A DNA stretch of 64,000 bases from Aphanizomenon flos-aquae FACHB-1287 (GCF_014698755.1 NZ_JACJTO010000020.1:1-64000); one strand, 5' to 3'; shown: positions 46,839 through 54,851, numbered from the stretch's first letter. The notes: generated by a model not told the origin, from the sequence alone. Numbers and translations are program-made.

Positions 46839-47451
46839 AAATTAGGTTCTCTCTAGTTGATAGTTTTTAACTAAGTGTTAGTATTTCTAACTAAACATAA
46901 GCTTGACAATAGACGTTAGTTAAAAATAAAAGTGCCATTGTTATTAAACATTCCATATATAATAATCATACTTGAGTTCTGCATTTATTGGCGTGGGGAG
47001 AGAAGAGGAGTATGGGCTTGTACTTAGTTTTTATAACTACAGCACTTGGACTATGTTATAAAGTATTACTATCATTTAGAATTTAGTGTAACATTCTTAA
47101 CTCCATGATCTAAAAGAATAATTTTCGTGGGTAATTCCCAACACTCACATATATCACAAATGATTGAATTTTTAATCATGAATCAGAAAAAAGGGGTAGA
47201 AATTTTCCCAAATATAAAATAATCTAAAGAACAATATACAAAATGTGAAGATTGTCCTAGGATATGCGATAACTTATTTTACTAATAGCTATTTTACAAA
47301 GATGATATCTGTATACTGTCAAGTTGAGGTTGTGACTAGAGAAAGAAGAACGTACAAGTTGAAAATTCTATCTACAAGGGTAATTCATGGTTAACAGCCT
47401 AATTAATAGTTAACCGGTGATGTCAACAAGTATTTATATCCAGGAGATTGT
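46839..47451. other. long intergenic region between DUF2808 and pntAA
   Basis: About 610 bp of A+T-rich sequence between divergent genes, so it holds both promoters. A TTGACA hexamer occurs near 46906 on the plus strand, but 540 bp from pntAA. The only clear structure is an inverted repeat at 47389-47415. No coding region of good quality, tRNA or known RNA is visible. Confidence 0.5.
47389..47415. promoter_or_regulatory. inverted repeat upstream of pntAA
   Basis: GGTTAAC (47389-47395) and GTTAACC (47409-47415), a perfect 7-bp dyad with 13-nt spacing, 37-63 nt before the pntAA start codon. This is an operator-like position; the binding protein is unknown. Confidence 0.45.
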
Positions 47452-48606
47452 ATGAAAATAGCAGTTGCGAAAGAAATAGAAATTTGTGAACGGCGTGTAG
47501 CATTAATTCCCGACACCGTAGCCAAATTAGTCAAACAAGATTTAGAGGTTTGGGTAGAAGCGGGAGCGGGAGAACAAGCATTTTTTAGTGATGCTGACTA
47601 TGAAGCAGCAGGGGCTAAAATTATCAGTGATTCTGCCCAATTATGGAGTGAAGCAGATATATTACTCAAAGTTAGTCCACCGCAGACGAGAGAAGATGGC
47701 CGGACAGAACTTGAATTACTTAAATCAGGTTCTGTATTAATTAGCTTCCTAAATCCTCTGGGAAATCCCGTAATAGTCCAACAATTAGCAAATCGGCAAA
47801 TTACCGCTTTGAGCATGGAATTAATCCCCCGTACCACCAGAGCGCAAAGCATGGATGCCCTATCCTCCCAAGCCTCCCTGGCAGGGTATAAAGCCGTACT
47901 GATTGCCGCAGCAGCATTACCGAAATATTTCCCCATGTTAACCACCGCTGCGGGGACAATTGCTCCCGCCAAAGTATTTATTATGGGTGCAGGTGTGGCA
48001 GGATTGCAAGCCATAGCGACGGCCAGAAGACTAGGAGCGGTAGTAGAAGCCTTTGATATTCGTCCAGCAGTCAAAGAGGAAGTGCAAAGCTTAGGAGCGA
48101 AATTCGTCGAAGTCAAACTCGAAGAAGAAACCGTAGCAGCCGGTGGTTACGCCAAAGAAATTTCAGAAGATAGTAAAAAGCGTACCCAAGAACTAGTAGC
48201 CAGCCACGTCAAAAACTCCGATATCGTTATTACTACCGCCCAAGTACCAGGAAGACAAGCCCCCAGACTGGTGACAGAGGAAATGGTAGCGCAAATGAAA
48301 CCCGGTTCAGTAATTGTGGATTTAGCCGCAGAACAGGGTGGAAACTGCGCTTGTACAGAAGCGGGTAAAGATATAATTTGGAACGGTGTCACAATTATCG
48401 GACCAATTAATTTACCCTCATCCATGCCAGTACACGCCAGCCAACTGTACGCAAAAAACATTACCTCATTAATGCAACTTTTAATAAAAGACAAAGCCTT
48501 GCAAATCAATTTTGATGACGACATAGTTGCTGCTGCTTGTGTTACTCATGGTGGAGAAATTAGAAACCAACGAGTAAAGGACGCTTTGCAAGCAGTAGCG
48601 GTTTAG
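47452..48606 (+). CDS. pntA: NAD(P) transhydrogenase subunit alpha part 1
   Basis: The 384-residue NAD(H)-binding domain I of proton-translocating transhydrogenase, in the split bacterial form. Motifs are MKIAVAKEIEICERRVALIPDTV, the catalytic-loop SMDALSSQASLAGYKAV, the Rossmann fingerprint VFIMGAGVAGLQAIATARRLGA and DIVITTAQVPGRQAPRLVT. It is cytoplasmic and binds the membrane parts encoded downstream. A CAGGAG ribosome-binding site precedes the ATG. A hairpin element now separates it from the next subunit gene. Confidence 0.96.
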   Translation: MKIAVAKEIEICERRVALIPDTVAKLVKQDLEVWVEAGAGEQAFFSDADYEAAGAKIISDSAQLWSEADILLKVSPPQTREDGRTELELLKSGSVLISFLNPLGNPVIVQQLANRQITALSMELIPRTTRAQSMDALSSQASLAGYKAVLIAAAALPKYFPMLTTAAGTIAPAKVFIMGAGVAGLQAIATARRLGAVVEAFDIRPAVKEEVQSLGAKFVEVKLEEETVAAGGYAKEISEDSKKRTQELVASHVKNSDIVITTAQVPGRQAPRLVTEEMVAQMKPGSVIVDLAAEQGGNCACTEAGKDIIWNGVTIIGPINLPSSMPVHASQLYAKNITSLMQLLIKDKALQINFDDDIVAAACVTHGGEIRNQRVKDALQAVAV

Positions 48607-48638
48607 TTGACATGAATAAATTTCACAGAATAACGAAC

Positions 48639-48723
48639 CGCAGAGGCACAGAGTTCACAGAGAAATGAGTGCTTGAGGGATATTTTCCATGATTGTTGTA
48701 AATCTTCTCTCTGCGCCTCTGCG
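48639..48723. repeat. 85-bp element with 15-bp inverted ends inside the pnt operon
   Basis: CGCAGAGGCACAGAG (48639-48653) and, reversed, CTCTGCGCCTCTGCG (48709-48723), paired at 14 of 15 positions. Related CGCAGAGGCG-type sequences occur at about 6.75, 16.57, 25.3 and 50.5 kb. Confidence 0.7.
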
Positions 48724-48753
48724 TGAGCTAAAAATCCAAAATCCAAAATTAAC

Positions 48754-49047
48754 ATGACACAAGCATTACTTCCGGCTTTATTTGTACTCGTCTTAGCCTC
48801 TTTTATTGGCTTTGAAGTGATTAACAAAATTCCCCCTACGTTACACACTCCGTTAATGTCTGGTTCAAATGCCATTTCCGGGATTTCGGTAATTGGTGCA
48901 ATTCTGGCTGCGGGGGAGAAAAACACGAATTTATCGGTAATTCTCGGTTTAATTGCCGTAATTTTGGCAATGGTGAATGTTGTCGGTGGTTTTTTAGTCA
49001 CTGACAGAATGCTACAAATGTTTAAAAAAAAGGAAGTTAAAGCATGA
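48754..49047 (+). CDS. pntAB: NAD(P) transhydrogenase subunit alpha part 2
   Basis: A 97-residue membrane subunit with three helices (ALLPALFVLVLASFIGFEV, ISVIGAILAAGEK, VILGLIAVILAMVNVVGGFLV) and the FKKKE end. It is the C-terminal half of the E. coli alpha chain as a separate protein, as in other cyanobacteria. It overlaps pntB by 4 bp (ATGA). With PntB it forms the proton channel. Confidence 0.96.
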   Translation: MTQALLPALFVLVLASFIGFEVINKIPPTLHTPLMSGSNAISGISVIGAILAAGEKNTNLSVILGLIAVILAMVNVVGGFLVTDRMLQMFKKKEVKA

Positions 49048-50447
49048 GCGACTTTTTACCAACTGGGATTCAGCTAACTTATTTAGTCGCTGCGTCATTA
49101 TTTATCTTAGGTTTGAAAAAGCTGGGTTCTCCCGCTAGTGCTAGAAATGGTAATCTTGTCGCTGCGGTGGGAATGCTATTAGCTATTGTCGCTACGTTGC
49201 TAGATCAACAAGTATTAAATTATGAGATGATTTTGGTAGGCTTGGCCATTGGTTCGGTAATTGGTACTGTGATTGCTTACAAAGTGCAAATGACAGAAAT
49301 GCCGCAAATGGTGGGTTTACTAAATGGTTTAGGCGGCGCTTCTTCCGCATTAATTGCTGTTGCTGAATTTTGGCGGTTATTAGATAGTTCACAGCCTATC
49401 CCCCTCGATGTCAACATTTCCATGCTATTGGATGTGTTAATTGGTGGTGTGACTTTAACAGGTAGTTTTCTCGCTTTTGCCAAATTGCAAGGTTTAATCA
49501 GCGGTACACCGATTACTTTCCCGTTACAGCAACCTTTTAACCTGTTGCTGTTGGGTTCTTATCTGGCTGGAAGTGCCTATTTAATTATAACACCCGATAG
49601 CCTCCCCGTATTTTTAGGGGTGGTGGCTGTTTCTTTGGTCTTGGGTGTAATGTTCGTCCTCCCCATTGGTGGGGGTGATATGCCGGTGGTAATCTCTCTG
49701 TTAAACTCCCTCTCCGGTGTGGCTGCTGCTGCGGCTGGGTTTGTGGTGATGAACAATATGTTAATCATCGCCGGTGCTTTGGTGGGGGCTTCTGGTCTTA
49801 TCCTGACGGAAATTATGTGTAAGGCTATGAACCGTTCTTTGTTCAGTGTCTTATTTAGTGCTTTTGGTTCTGTCTCTACTTCTAGTGGTGGTGCGGCTGC
49901 TGGTGCTAGTGATCAACCTGTTCGCAGTATTGATGCGGAAGAAGGGGCGATGATGTTGGGTTATGCCCGTTCTGTGGTGATTGTGCCAGGATACGGTATG
50001 GCGGTTGCTCAAGCACAGCATAGCGTCCGGGAGTTGGCTGATCAATTAGAGCGCATGGGTGTGGATGTGAAATATGCGATACATCCGGTTGCGGGGAGAA
50101 TGCCGGGACACATGAATGTATTATTGGCGGAAGCTAATGTGGCTTATACGCAGTTATATGATATGGAGGATATTAATCCCCAGTTTGAACAGGCTGATGT
50201 GGCGTTGGTGATTGGTGCTAATGATGTGGTCAATCCGGCGGCGCGTAGTGATAAGAATAGTCCTATTTATGGGATGCCGATTTTGGAGGTTGATCGCGCA
50301 AAGCAAACTATTGTGATTAAGCGCGGTATGAGTGCTGGTTTTGCTGGTGTTGATAATGAGTTGTTTTATAAGGCTAAAACGACGATGTTGTTTGGTAGCG
50401 CTAAGGATATGGTGGCTAAGTTGGTTAGTGAGGTGAAGCAACTTTAA
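49044..50447 (+). CDS. pntB: NAD(P) transhydrogenase subunit beta
   Basis: A 467-residue beta chain. An N-terminal membrane part of about nine helices ends near residue 265. The NADP-binding domain III follows: VVIVPGYGMAVAQAQHSVRELAD (fingerprint), YAIHPVAGRMPGHMNVLLAEA, ALVIGANDVVNPAAR and VIKRGMSAGFAGVDN. Domain III faces the cytoplasm and hydride passes from NADH on PntA. A terminator follows the stop. A diverged copy of the last 24 bp or so and the terminator lies at 55.75 kb. Confidence 0.97.
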   Translation: MSDFLPTGIQLTYLVAASLFILGLKKLGSPASARNGNLVAAVGMLLAIVATLLDQQVLNYEMILVGLAIGSVIGTVIAYKVQMTEMPQMVGLLNGLGGASSALIAVAEFWRLLDSSQPIPLDVNISMLLDVLIGGVTLTGSFLAFAKLQGLISGTPITFPLQQPFNLLLLGSYLAGSAYLIITPDSLPVFLGVVAVSLVLGVMFVLPIGGGDMPVVISLLNSLSGVAAAAAGFVVMNNMLIIAGALVGASGLILTEIMCKAMNRSLFSVLFSAFGSVSTSSGGAAAGASDQPVRSIDAEEGAMMLGYARSVVIVPGYGMAVAQAQHSVRELADQLERMGVDVKYAIHPVAGRMPGHMNVLLAEANVAYTQLYDMEDINPQFEQADVALVIGANDVVNPAARSDKNSPIYGMPILEVDRAKQTIVIKRGMSAGFAGVDNELFYKAKTTMLFGSAKDMVAKLVSEVKQL

Positions 50448-50456
50448 GATAAGTTT

Positions 50457-50490
50457 AGGGGGTGTAGTTTGTTGCTATACCCCTTTTTTT
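50457..50490 (+). terminator. rho-independent terminator of the pnt operon
   Basis: GGGGTGTAG and CTATACCCC (one G-U pair) around TTTGTTG, then seven T. It lies 10 bp after the pntB stop. Confidence 0.85.
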
Positions 50491-50682
50491 CTCTCGCAGA
50501 GACGCAGAGGCGCGGAGAGGTTTGTTTCGCGCAAAGACGCTAAGGAGCAAAGACGCAAAGATAAAAAATATTAAATTTTATTCAGTAACTCTTTTACTTA
50601 ATGTAGTCTGAATGTTAAATTTATAATTGGTATTATTAAGGATACTTTAAAAACACAAAATTATGGGGGTAATTAGCCTGAG

Positions 50683-52203
50683 ATGGAAGACAAACATAAT
50701 AGTAATAACAATTCAAATAAGCCACAAACCAATACAAATAAACAGTCATTGGAATGGAGAGAGATAAAGAAATTACAGGATAATTTTGAAAAACTGAACA
50801 ATTCTTATTCTCAATTATTAGCAGAAAAACAAAGTTTAGACGAGAGATTTGGTAAAATAGAAGAATACTTGTCTAGATTGAATGAGTCGCTAACTGGAAT
50901 TGCTAAAATAGATGATTTAAAGCAACTGTCATCACAAATATCGGCAGGAAATATAAATCATGAAAATAGTAAATCAAGTTATGAATATAAATTGCTGTTT
51001 AATCGGGTAGCTAGTCGAGCAGTTTTAGAACAAGCTTTAAACACAGCGGAAAAGCGATTAATAATGGCTTGTCCTTGGTTAACAACATGGGCAACAGACA
51101 TTGCTAAATTTGAATTTATTTTAAGTAAAGGTGTACGTATTGATATTGGATGGGGAAGTTTAGAAGATTTAGCACAAGAACAAACTGATAACATTATTTG
51201 GTATGGAGCTTTACCTCAACTACAACAACTCCAAGAACAATATCCTGATTTACTACACATGAAAGAATTAGGTACTCATGAGAAGTTTTTAGTATGTGAT
51301 GAATCTTTTGCAATGTTAGGAAGTCATAACTTTCTCACATCTGGTTCATCCAGTCCAGAGTTTGAAGTAGGAATTTTTACTAAAGATCCGAATATTATTG
51401 ATCAATTAATTGAACATTTTGATACATCTATCTTTGATAAACAGGCAGCTATTGAGTATTTAAATCGTGAGTATTCAACTTATGGTTCTGCTGAAAGACC
51501 TATAGAAATTAGTGTCTTAAATAGAAGTATAAGCAGACTTAAAAATGAAACTGTTCTGCAAGCTGGAGAGGATATAATTATTGAACCTATTAGCAATGAA
51601 GAGCATATCTATAATACAATTAATGATGATTGTGTATCAGAAGATATTGTAGTTCATTTGAATTGGAAGCACAACCCTTCGTTAGTTTCACGTTATCCAA
51701 AATACAGAGAGCCGATAGACCTTGACCTATGCTGCTTATATGAATTAGAAACAGGAGAAAAAAATGCGATTCAGGCTTTAGGCAGCCATTTCGGAAATTA
51801 TGATGAATCTCCATATATTCTATTAAATGGAGATGACCGTACAGGAAATGACTTACCTGAAGGAGAAAGTTTAAAAATTAATAGTAGTAAAATTGATAAA
51901 TTCAAACGAATTTTGATTTATACTTTTATTTATAATGGAGTAGCTAATTGGTCAGAAATAGACGCTATTTTAACTATTAAACAAGTATACAGTCCACCTA
52001 TTATAGTAAAATTGGATAATCCTAATGATAATCAAACTATATGTGCTATTGCCTTATTAACAAGAATAAATAACACTTTTAAAATTAGTAACAAAATCCA
52101 ATATTTTTCAGATTCAGTAGAGATGGATAGATATTTTAATTGGGGGATAAACTGGGGTCCTCCTGAGTATAAACGCCGACAGTTTCCACGCCCACAAAGA
52201 TAA
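50683..52203 (+). CDS. phospholipase-D-like nuclease domain fused to a TerD domain
   Basis: A 506-residue three-part protein. Residues about 1-90 are polar, then coiled coil (KLQDNFEKLNNSYSQLLAEK). Residues about 100-250 are a PLD-like domain with one HKD motif, THEKFLVCDESFAMLGSHNF (H199, K201, D206), and the usual Asn and Glu after it (GSHNF, EFEVG). Residues about 325-500 match TerD: the IDLDLCCLYELE strand, NGDDRTG with the calcium-binding Asp pair, the FKRILIYTFIYNG strand and a terminal YFNWGINW. TerD proteins belong to tellurite/stress and anti-phage Ter systems. A Ca-gated nuclease is a reasonable inference. Single-HKD proteins usually act as dimers. Confidence 0.8.
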   Translation: MEDKHNSNNNSNKPQTNTNKQSLEWREIKKLQDNFEKLNNSYSQLLAEKQSLDERFGKIEEYLSRLNESLTGIAKIDDLKQLSSQISAGNINHENSKSSYEYKLLFNRVASRAVLEQALNTAEKRLIMACPWLTTWATDIAKFEFILSKGVRIDIGWGSLEDLAQEQTDNIIWYGALPQLQQLQEQYPDLLHMKELGTHEKFLVCDESFAMLGSHNFLTSGSSSPEFEVGIFTKDPNIIDQLIEHFDTSIFDKQAAIEYLNREYSTYGSAERPIEISVLNRSISRLKNETVLQAGEDIIIEPISNEEHIYNTINDDCVSEDIVVHLNWKHNPSLVSRYPKYREPIDLDLCCLYELETGEKNAIQALGSHFGNYDESPYILLNGDDRTGNDLPEGESLKINSSKIDKFKRILIYTFIYNGVANWSEIDAILTIKQVYSPPIIVKLDNPNDNQTICAIALLTRINNTFKISNKIQYFSDSVEMDRYFNWGINWGPPEYKRRQFPRPQR

Positions 52204-52211
52204 TGTAGGTG

Positions 52212-52320
52212 ATACAGCACTTCCCGGTGTTATGAGGTACACCATTAGCGGGCAAGATGCCCGCACTACAAGAGTTTCATGATTCAACTTTGTACCTCAT
52301 AAGAGCGGAAACCGCTGTAT
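52212..52320. mobile_element. 109-bp MITE-like element
   Basis: The ends read ATACAGCACTTCCCGG and, on the other strand, ATACAGCGGTTTCCGC; TTATGAGGTACA follows in both. A GCGGGCAAGATGCCCGC palindrome lies in the middle. The same end phrase (TGAGGTACAAAG) is found at about 40.75 kb. Noncoding. Confidence 0.65.
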
Positions 52321-52401
52321 TTACAGTCCGCTATGCTAAACCTCTCATCTTTCTTTGCAGCTTTGCGTGAGATAAAAAGCGATGTTAGGTATTTTCGGAG
52401 T

Positions 52402-52833
52402 GCGATCGCTGTTTGGGAGTTGAGGGGGTGCGATCTCTGTTTGGGGAAGTTGAGGGAGTGCGATCGCTGTTTGGGAAGTGGAGGGAGTGCGATCGCTGTT
52501 TGGGGGGTTGGAGGGGTGCGATCGCTTTTGGGAGGTTGAGGGAGTGCGATCGCTGTTTGGGGAGTTGAGGGGATGCGATGGCTATTTGGGAAGTTGGAGG
52601 GATGCGATCGCTATTTGGAAAGTTGAGGGGATGCGATCGCTGTTTGGGAAGTTGGAGGGATGCGATCGCTATTTGGGAAGTTGAAGGGATGCGATCGCTG
52701 TTTGGGAAGTTGAGGGGATGCGATCGCTATTTGGGAGGTTGAGGGGGTGCGATCGCTCTTTGGGGAGTTGAGGGGGTGCGATCGCTGTTTGGGGAGTTGA
52801 AGGGTGCGATAGCGAAGCGCGACCTAGGAATCG
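52402..52833. repeat. HIP1-centred 29-bp tandem array
   Basis: Fourteen units, each GCGATCGC plus a spacer of the type TGTTTGGGAAGTTGAGGGGAT. The octamers start at 52402, 52430, 52460, 52489, 52518, 52546, 52575, 52604, 52633, 52662, 52691, 52720, 52749 and 52778; the period is 29 bp with a few 28 or 30. The octamers at 52430 and 52575 carry one substitution. A fifteenth octamer at 52805 is split by a 21-nt insert. Readings across the array are not genes. Confidence 0.95.
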
Positions 52834-52851
52834 CATAGCTGATGACTATAG

Positions 52852-53172
52852 CTATTCTTCTTCTGCTAAAATCTGTGAAATATCCCGTGCAGAATGAATT
52901 AACCGAACAATTTCAATATACTCATCCCCTTCTAAATAAAAAATTAGATGCTTTTCAAATCCTCTAACTCCCCACTTCCGCAAACCAACTAAACGCGGAT
53001 TTTTAACATTATAAACACTACCAATACCAGGTAGTCGTGCTAATTGTGAAAAAGTCTGCCTCGTAGCATCAAAAAAACTCAATGCTGCATCAAAATTACT
53101 GTCAGCAATATAAGCAAACTGTTCATCAAGGTCAACACTAGCCTTTGGTCTAATTACAATTCGTCTAGTCAT
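52852..53172 (-). CDS. parE: ParE/RelE-superfamily toxin
   Basis: A 106-residue ParE-type toxin. It begins MTRRIVIRPKASVDLDEQFAYIADSN and has the helical hairpin LSFFDATRQTFSQLARLPGIGS, then the core sheet LRKWGVRGFEKHLIFYLEGD and IEIVRLIHSARDI. The HSARDI ending is the ParE signature. It lies 5 bp downstream of the antitoxin gene. The frame is open to 53226, but the ATG at 53172 gives the family N-terminus. ParE-type toxins act on DNA gyrase. The stop codon lies about 20 bp from the end of the 29-bp array. Confidence 0.9.
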   Translation of the reverse strand: MTRRIVIRPKASVDLDEQFAYIADSNFDAALSFFDATRQTFSQLARLPGIGSVYNVKNPRLVGLRKWGVRGFEKHLIFYLEGDEYIEIVRLIHSARDISQILAEEE

Positions 53173-53177
53173 TGCTA

Positions 53178-53426
53178 TTACTTGCGGAGTCTCTCTAGAA
53201 GCTGAGTGCGTTTTTGTTGCCACCACTCATCCGTAATTTCAATCGCTTCACCACTATCTAAGCCTTCTAATAGCAATGTTTCTATTCGGGATTGTGCCAC
53301 TTTTTCTAAATCTTGACGAATCAAATGTCGAATATATTCGCTTGTGGTACTGTAGCCACATTTTGCAACCTGTTCATTGATAAAGTCCCGCATGGAATCG
53401 GGAAGAGAAATATTTACTGTAGTCAT
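53178..53426 (-). CDS. parD: ParD-type ribbon-helix-helix antitoxin
   Basis: An 82-residue antitoxin. MTTVNISLPDSMRDFINEQVAKCGYSTTSEYIRHLIRQD is the DNA-binding ribbon-helix-helix; a disordered tail (GEAIEITDEWWQQKRTQLLERLRK) would wrap around ParE. It is first in the parDE operon and should repress it. Both genes are complete and of normal length. Confidence 0.9.
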   Translation of the reverse strand: MTTVNISLPDSMRDFINEQVAKCGYSTTSEYIRHLIRQDLEKVAQSRIETLLLEGLDSGEAIEITDEWWQQKRTQLLERLRK

Positions 53427-53509
53427 AGCTAATAAGTCTTTATATTTCTGATTCTTTAATTATGGCAAATATTGTCAATTTTTGTCAAATGTTTTGTAGG
53501 GATGTGGGT

Positions 53510-53857
53510 GCGTAAGCGTTGCGCTGCTGCAAGCAGTTCTCTGTTTGGGAAGTTGAGGGGATGCGATAGCGAAGCGCTGCTGCAAGCAGTTCGCTATTTG
53601 GGAGGTTGGGGGAGTGCGATAGCGTTGCGCTGCTGCAAGCAGTTCGCTGTTTGGGGGGTTGGGGGAGTGCGATAGCGAAGCGCTGCTGCAAGCAGTTCGC
53701 TGTTTGGGAAGTTAGAGGGAGTGCGATAGCGTTGCGCTGCTGCAAGCAGTTCGCTGTTTGGGAAGTTGGAGGAAGTGCGATAGCGAAGCGCTGCTGCAAG
53801 CAGTTCGCTTTTGGGAAGTTGAGGGAGTGCGATAGCGAAGCGCGACCTAGGAATCGC
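53510..53857. repeat. 53-bp tandem array: HIP1 spacer units filled with a 24-nt SDR5-like element
   Basis: Starts at 53510, 53563, 53616, 53669, 53723, 53777 and 53829; the period is 53-54 bp. Each unit has the same spacer as the 29-bp array, but the octamer is opened as GCGAT + 24 nt + CGC. The 24 nt begin AGCG(AA or TT)GCGCTG and end CTGCAAGCAGTT. The last unit (53829-53857) has a 21-nt insert of the AGCGAAGCGCGACCTAGG type instead. Only the first unit has a damaged octamer. Confidence 0.95.
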
Positions 53858-53865
53858 TATAACAT

Positions 53866-54207
53866 TTAAGCAGTAGCGAATGCAGTATATTTCCTTTCTT
53901 CAGGAGGATGAAAAGCTAAGACAATATCAAGATTAGAAATACCTAACTTCATTAATTCATTAGCTATTCCTTCCTCAGTCCAATCTTCTTCAATCCAAAT
54001 TTTATCATTTTTAATTCTGATATTAACTTGGATATTATTTGTTCTTTTTTTGCCATACCAACCCAAAAACCCCCAAATATAGTGATGATGATTATCATCA
54101 AAAATCAAACAACTTTCATCAGTTAAATTTGCCGCACCAGAAACCCAATTATGATATTCTGTGAGAACTTGTTTAATTGCTATTTGATATTGCTCTAGTT
54201 TATCCAT
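53866..54207 (-). CDS. xisI: XisI-family protein
   Basis: A 113-residue XisI (fdxN-element excision controlling factor) protein. It starts MDKLEQYQIAIKQVLTEYHNW and has the family pattern DDNHHHYIWGFLGWYGKKR, VNIRIKNDKIWIEEDWTEEGIANELMKLGI, DIVLAFHPPEERKYTAFA. It overlaps xisH by 13 bp. XisH and XisI are needed for excision of the fdxN element in Anabaena but occur in many copies away from any such element, so a TA-like or other paired role is likely. This gene is intact while its partner is broken. The stop is 9 bp from the repeat array. Confidence 0.9.
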   Translation of the reverse strand: MDKLEQYQIAIKQVLTEYHNWVSGAANLTDESCLIFDDNHHHYIWGFLGWYGKKRTNNIQVNIRIKNDKIWIEEDWTEEGIANELMKLGISNLDIVLAFHPPEERKYTAFATA

Positions 54208-54611
54208 TGTAATATCTCCTCCTTTTCGACATTAACTACAATCATCAAAATTTGATTTAATTCGACAATCTCTTTGATTGAATCTCTAGTAAAAAAGTTT
54301 TCGTATGTACTTTCTTTAATAGCCAAATAAATTATATATTCTGGTTCTGTGAGGTTAATTAAATTACGATATAAAATATATTGCCCTAAAGCTAGTTCAA
54401 AATCTCTCATGGGAGAAGGACTAAGAAAACTCTTGATTTCAACAACTATTTTTCGTCCATTTTGTTCTGCTGCAATCGGTTTTTCTGCGGATAAATCGGC
54501 AAATTATTCAGCATCTTTATATTTAATTTTATACGGATCAGCCGTAATTGTCCAACCATCGTTAATTAAAGCGTTTTTAACAGCATCGTGGTAAATATCT
54601 TTTGCTGGCAT
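54195..54611 (-). pseudogene. xisH: XisH-family gene with an in-frame stop at codon 36
   Basis: MPAKDIYHDAVKNALINDGW...KYKDAE, then TAA at 54506-54504, then FADLSAEKPIAAEQ, KIVVEIKSFLSPSPM and FELALGQYILYRNLI to the stop at 54195. Both parts are in one frame, so a single nonsense codon interrupts a gene of exactly the usual 138 codons. The TAA falls right before FADL, where the family normally has a hydrophobic or aromatic residue and the acidic residue of a PD-(D/E)xK-like site follows. Restart at the ATG at 54410 would give only the last 71 residues. Confidence 0.85.
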
Positions 54612-54671
54612 TGTTTTCTTGATAATATTTAGTAAACACGAATTAATCTTAACAGTACAATTATATCCACA

Positions 54672-54730
54672 AGTGTTGAATGTTAAGATTTTGAGGATTG
54701 TGTCCAAGTTGTGCATTGGTATTGGTGATA
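54672..54730. repeat. 59-bp dispersed repeat upstream of xisH
   Basis: The second copy of the sequence found next to ureD (48 of 59 positions identical, no gaps). It lies 61 bp upstream of the xisH start. Confidence 0.65.
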
Positions 54731-54851
54731 CCAAATTTGGTCAATTAATGACTCTATTCTCAATAGACAATGGATTTTACCTGGGTAAAACGCAAAGATT
54801 GTAAAGTTTTATTGCAGGATTCAACACTTGTGAATTATATCATATACTCAG

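Noticed and set aside
49044-50447. Several minus-strand readings inside pntB and pntA
   Set aside because: Codon-level shadows of strongly conserved genes; no start sites or composition of their own.
52333-52684. Two overlapping readings of about 68 codons through the 29-bp array
   Set aside because: They translate the repeat (SLFGKLEGCDR-type) and owe their length to the lack of stops in it. The period is not a multiple of three and there is no ribosome-binding site.
52402-52833. Possible CRISPR array with 29-bp periodicity
   Set aside because: The whole unit, including the supposed spacer, is repeated; there are no unique spacers and no cas genes. It is a tandem repeat of HIP1 plus one spacer phrase.
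53472-53869. Readings of 67-104 codons on both strands through the 53-bp array
   Set aside because: They are Ala/Leu/Cys/Gln-rich repeat translations, open on both strands at once, a sign of noncoding repeat.
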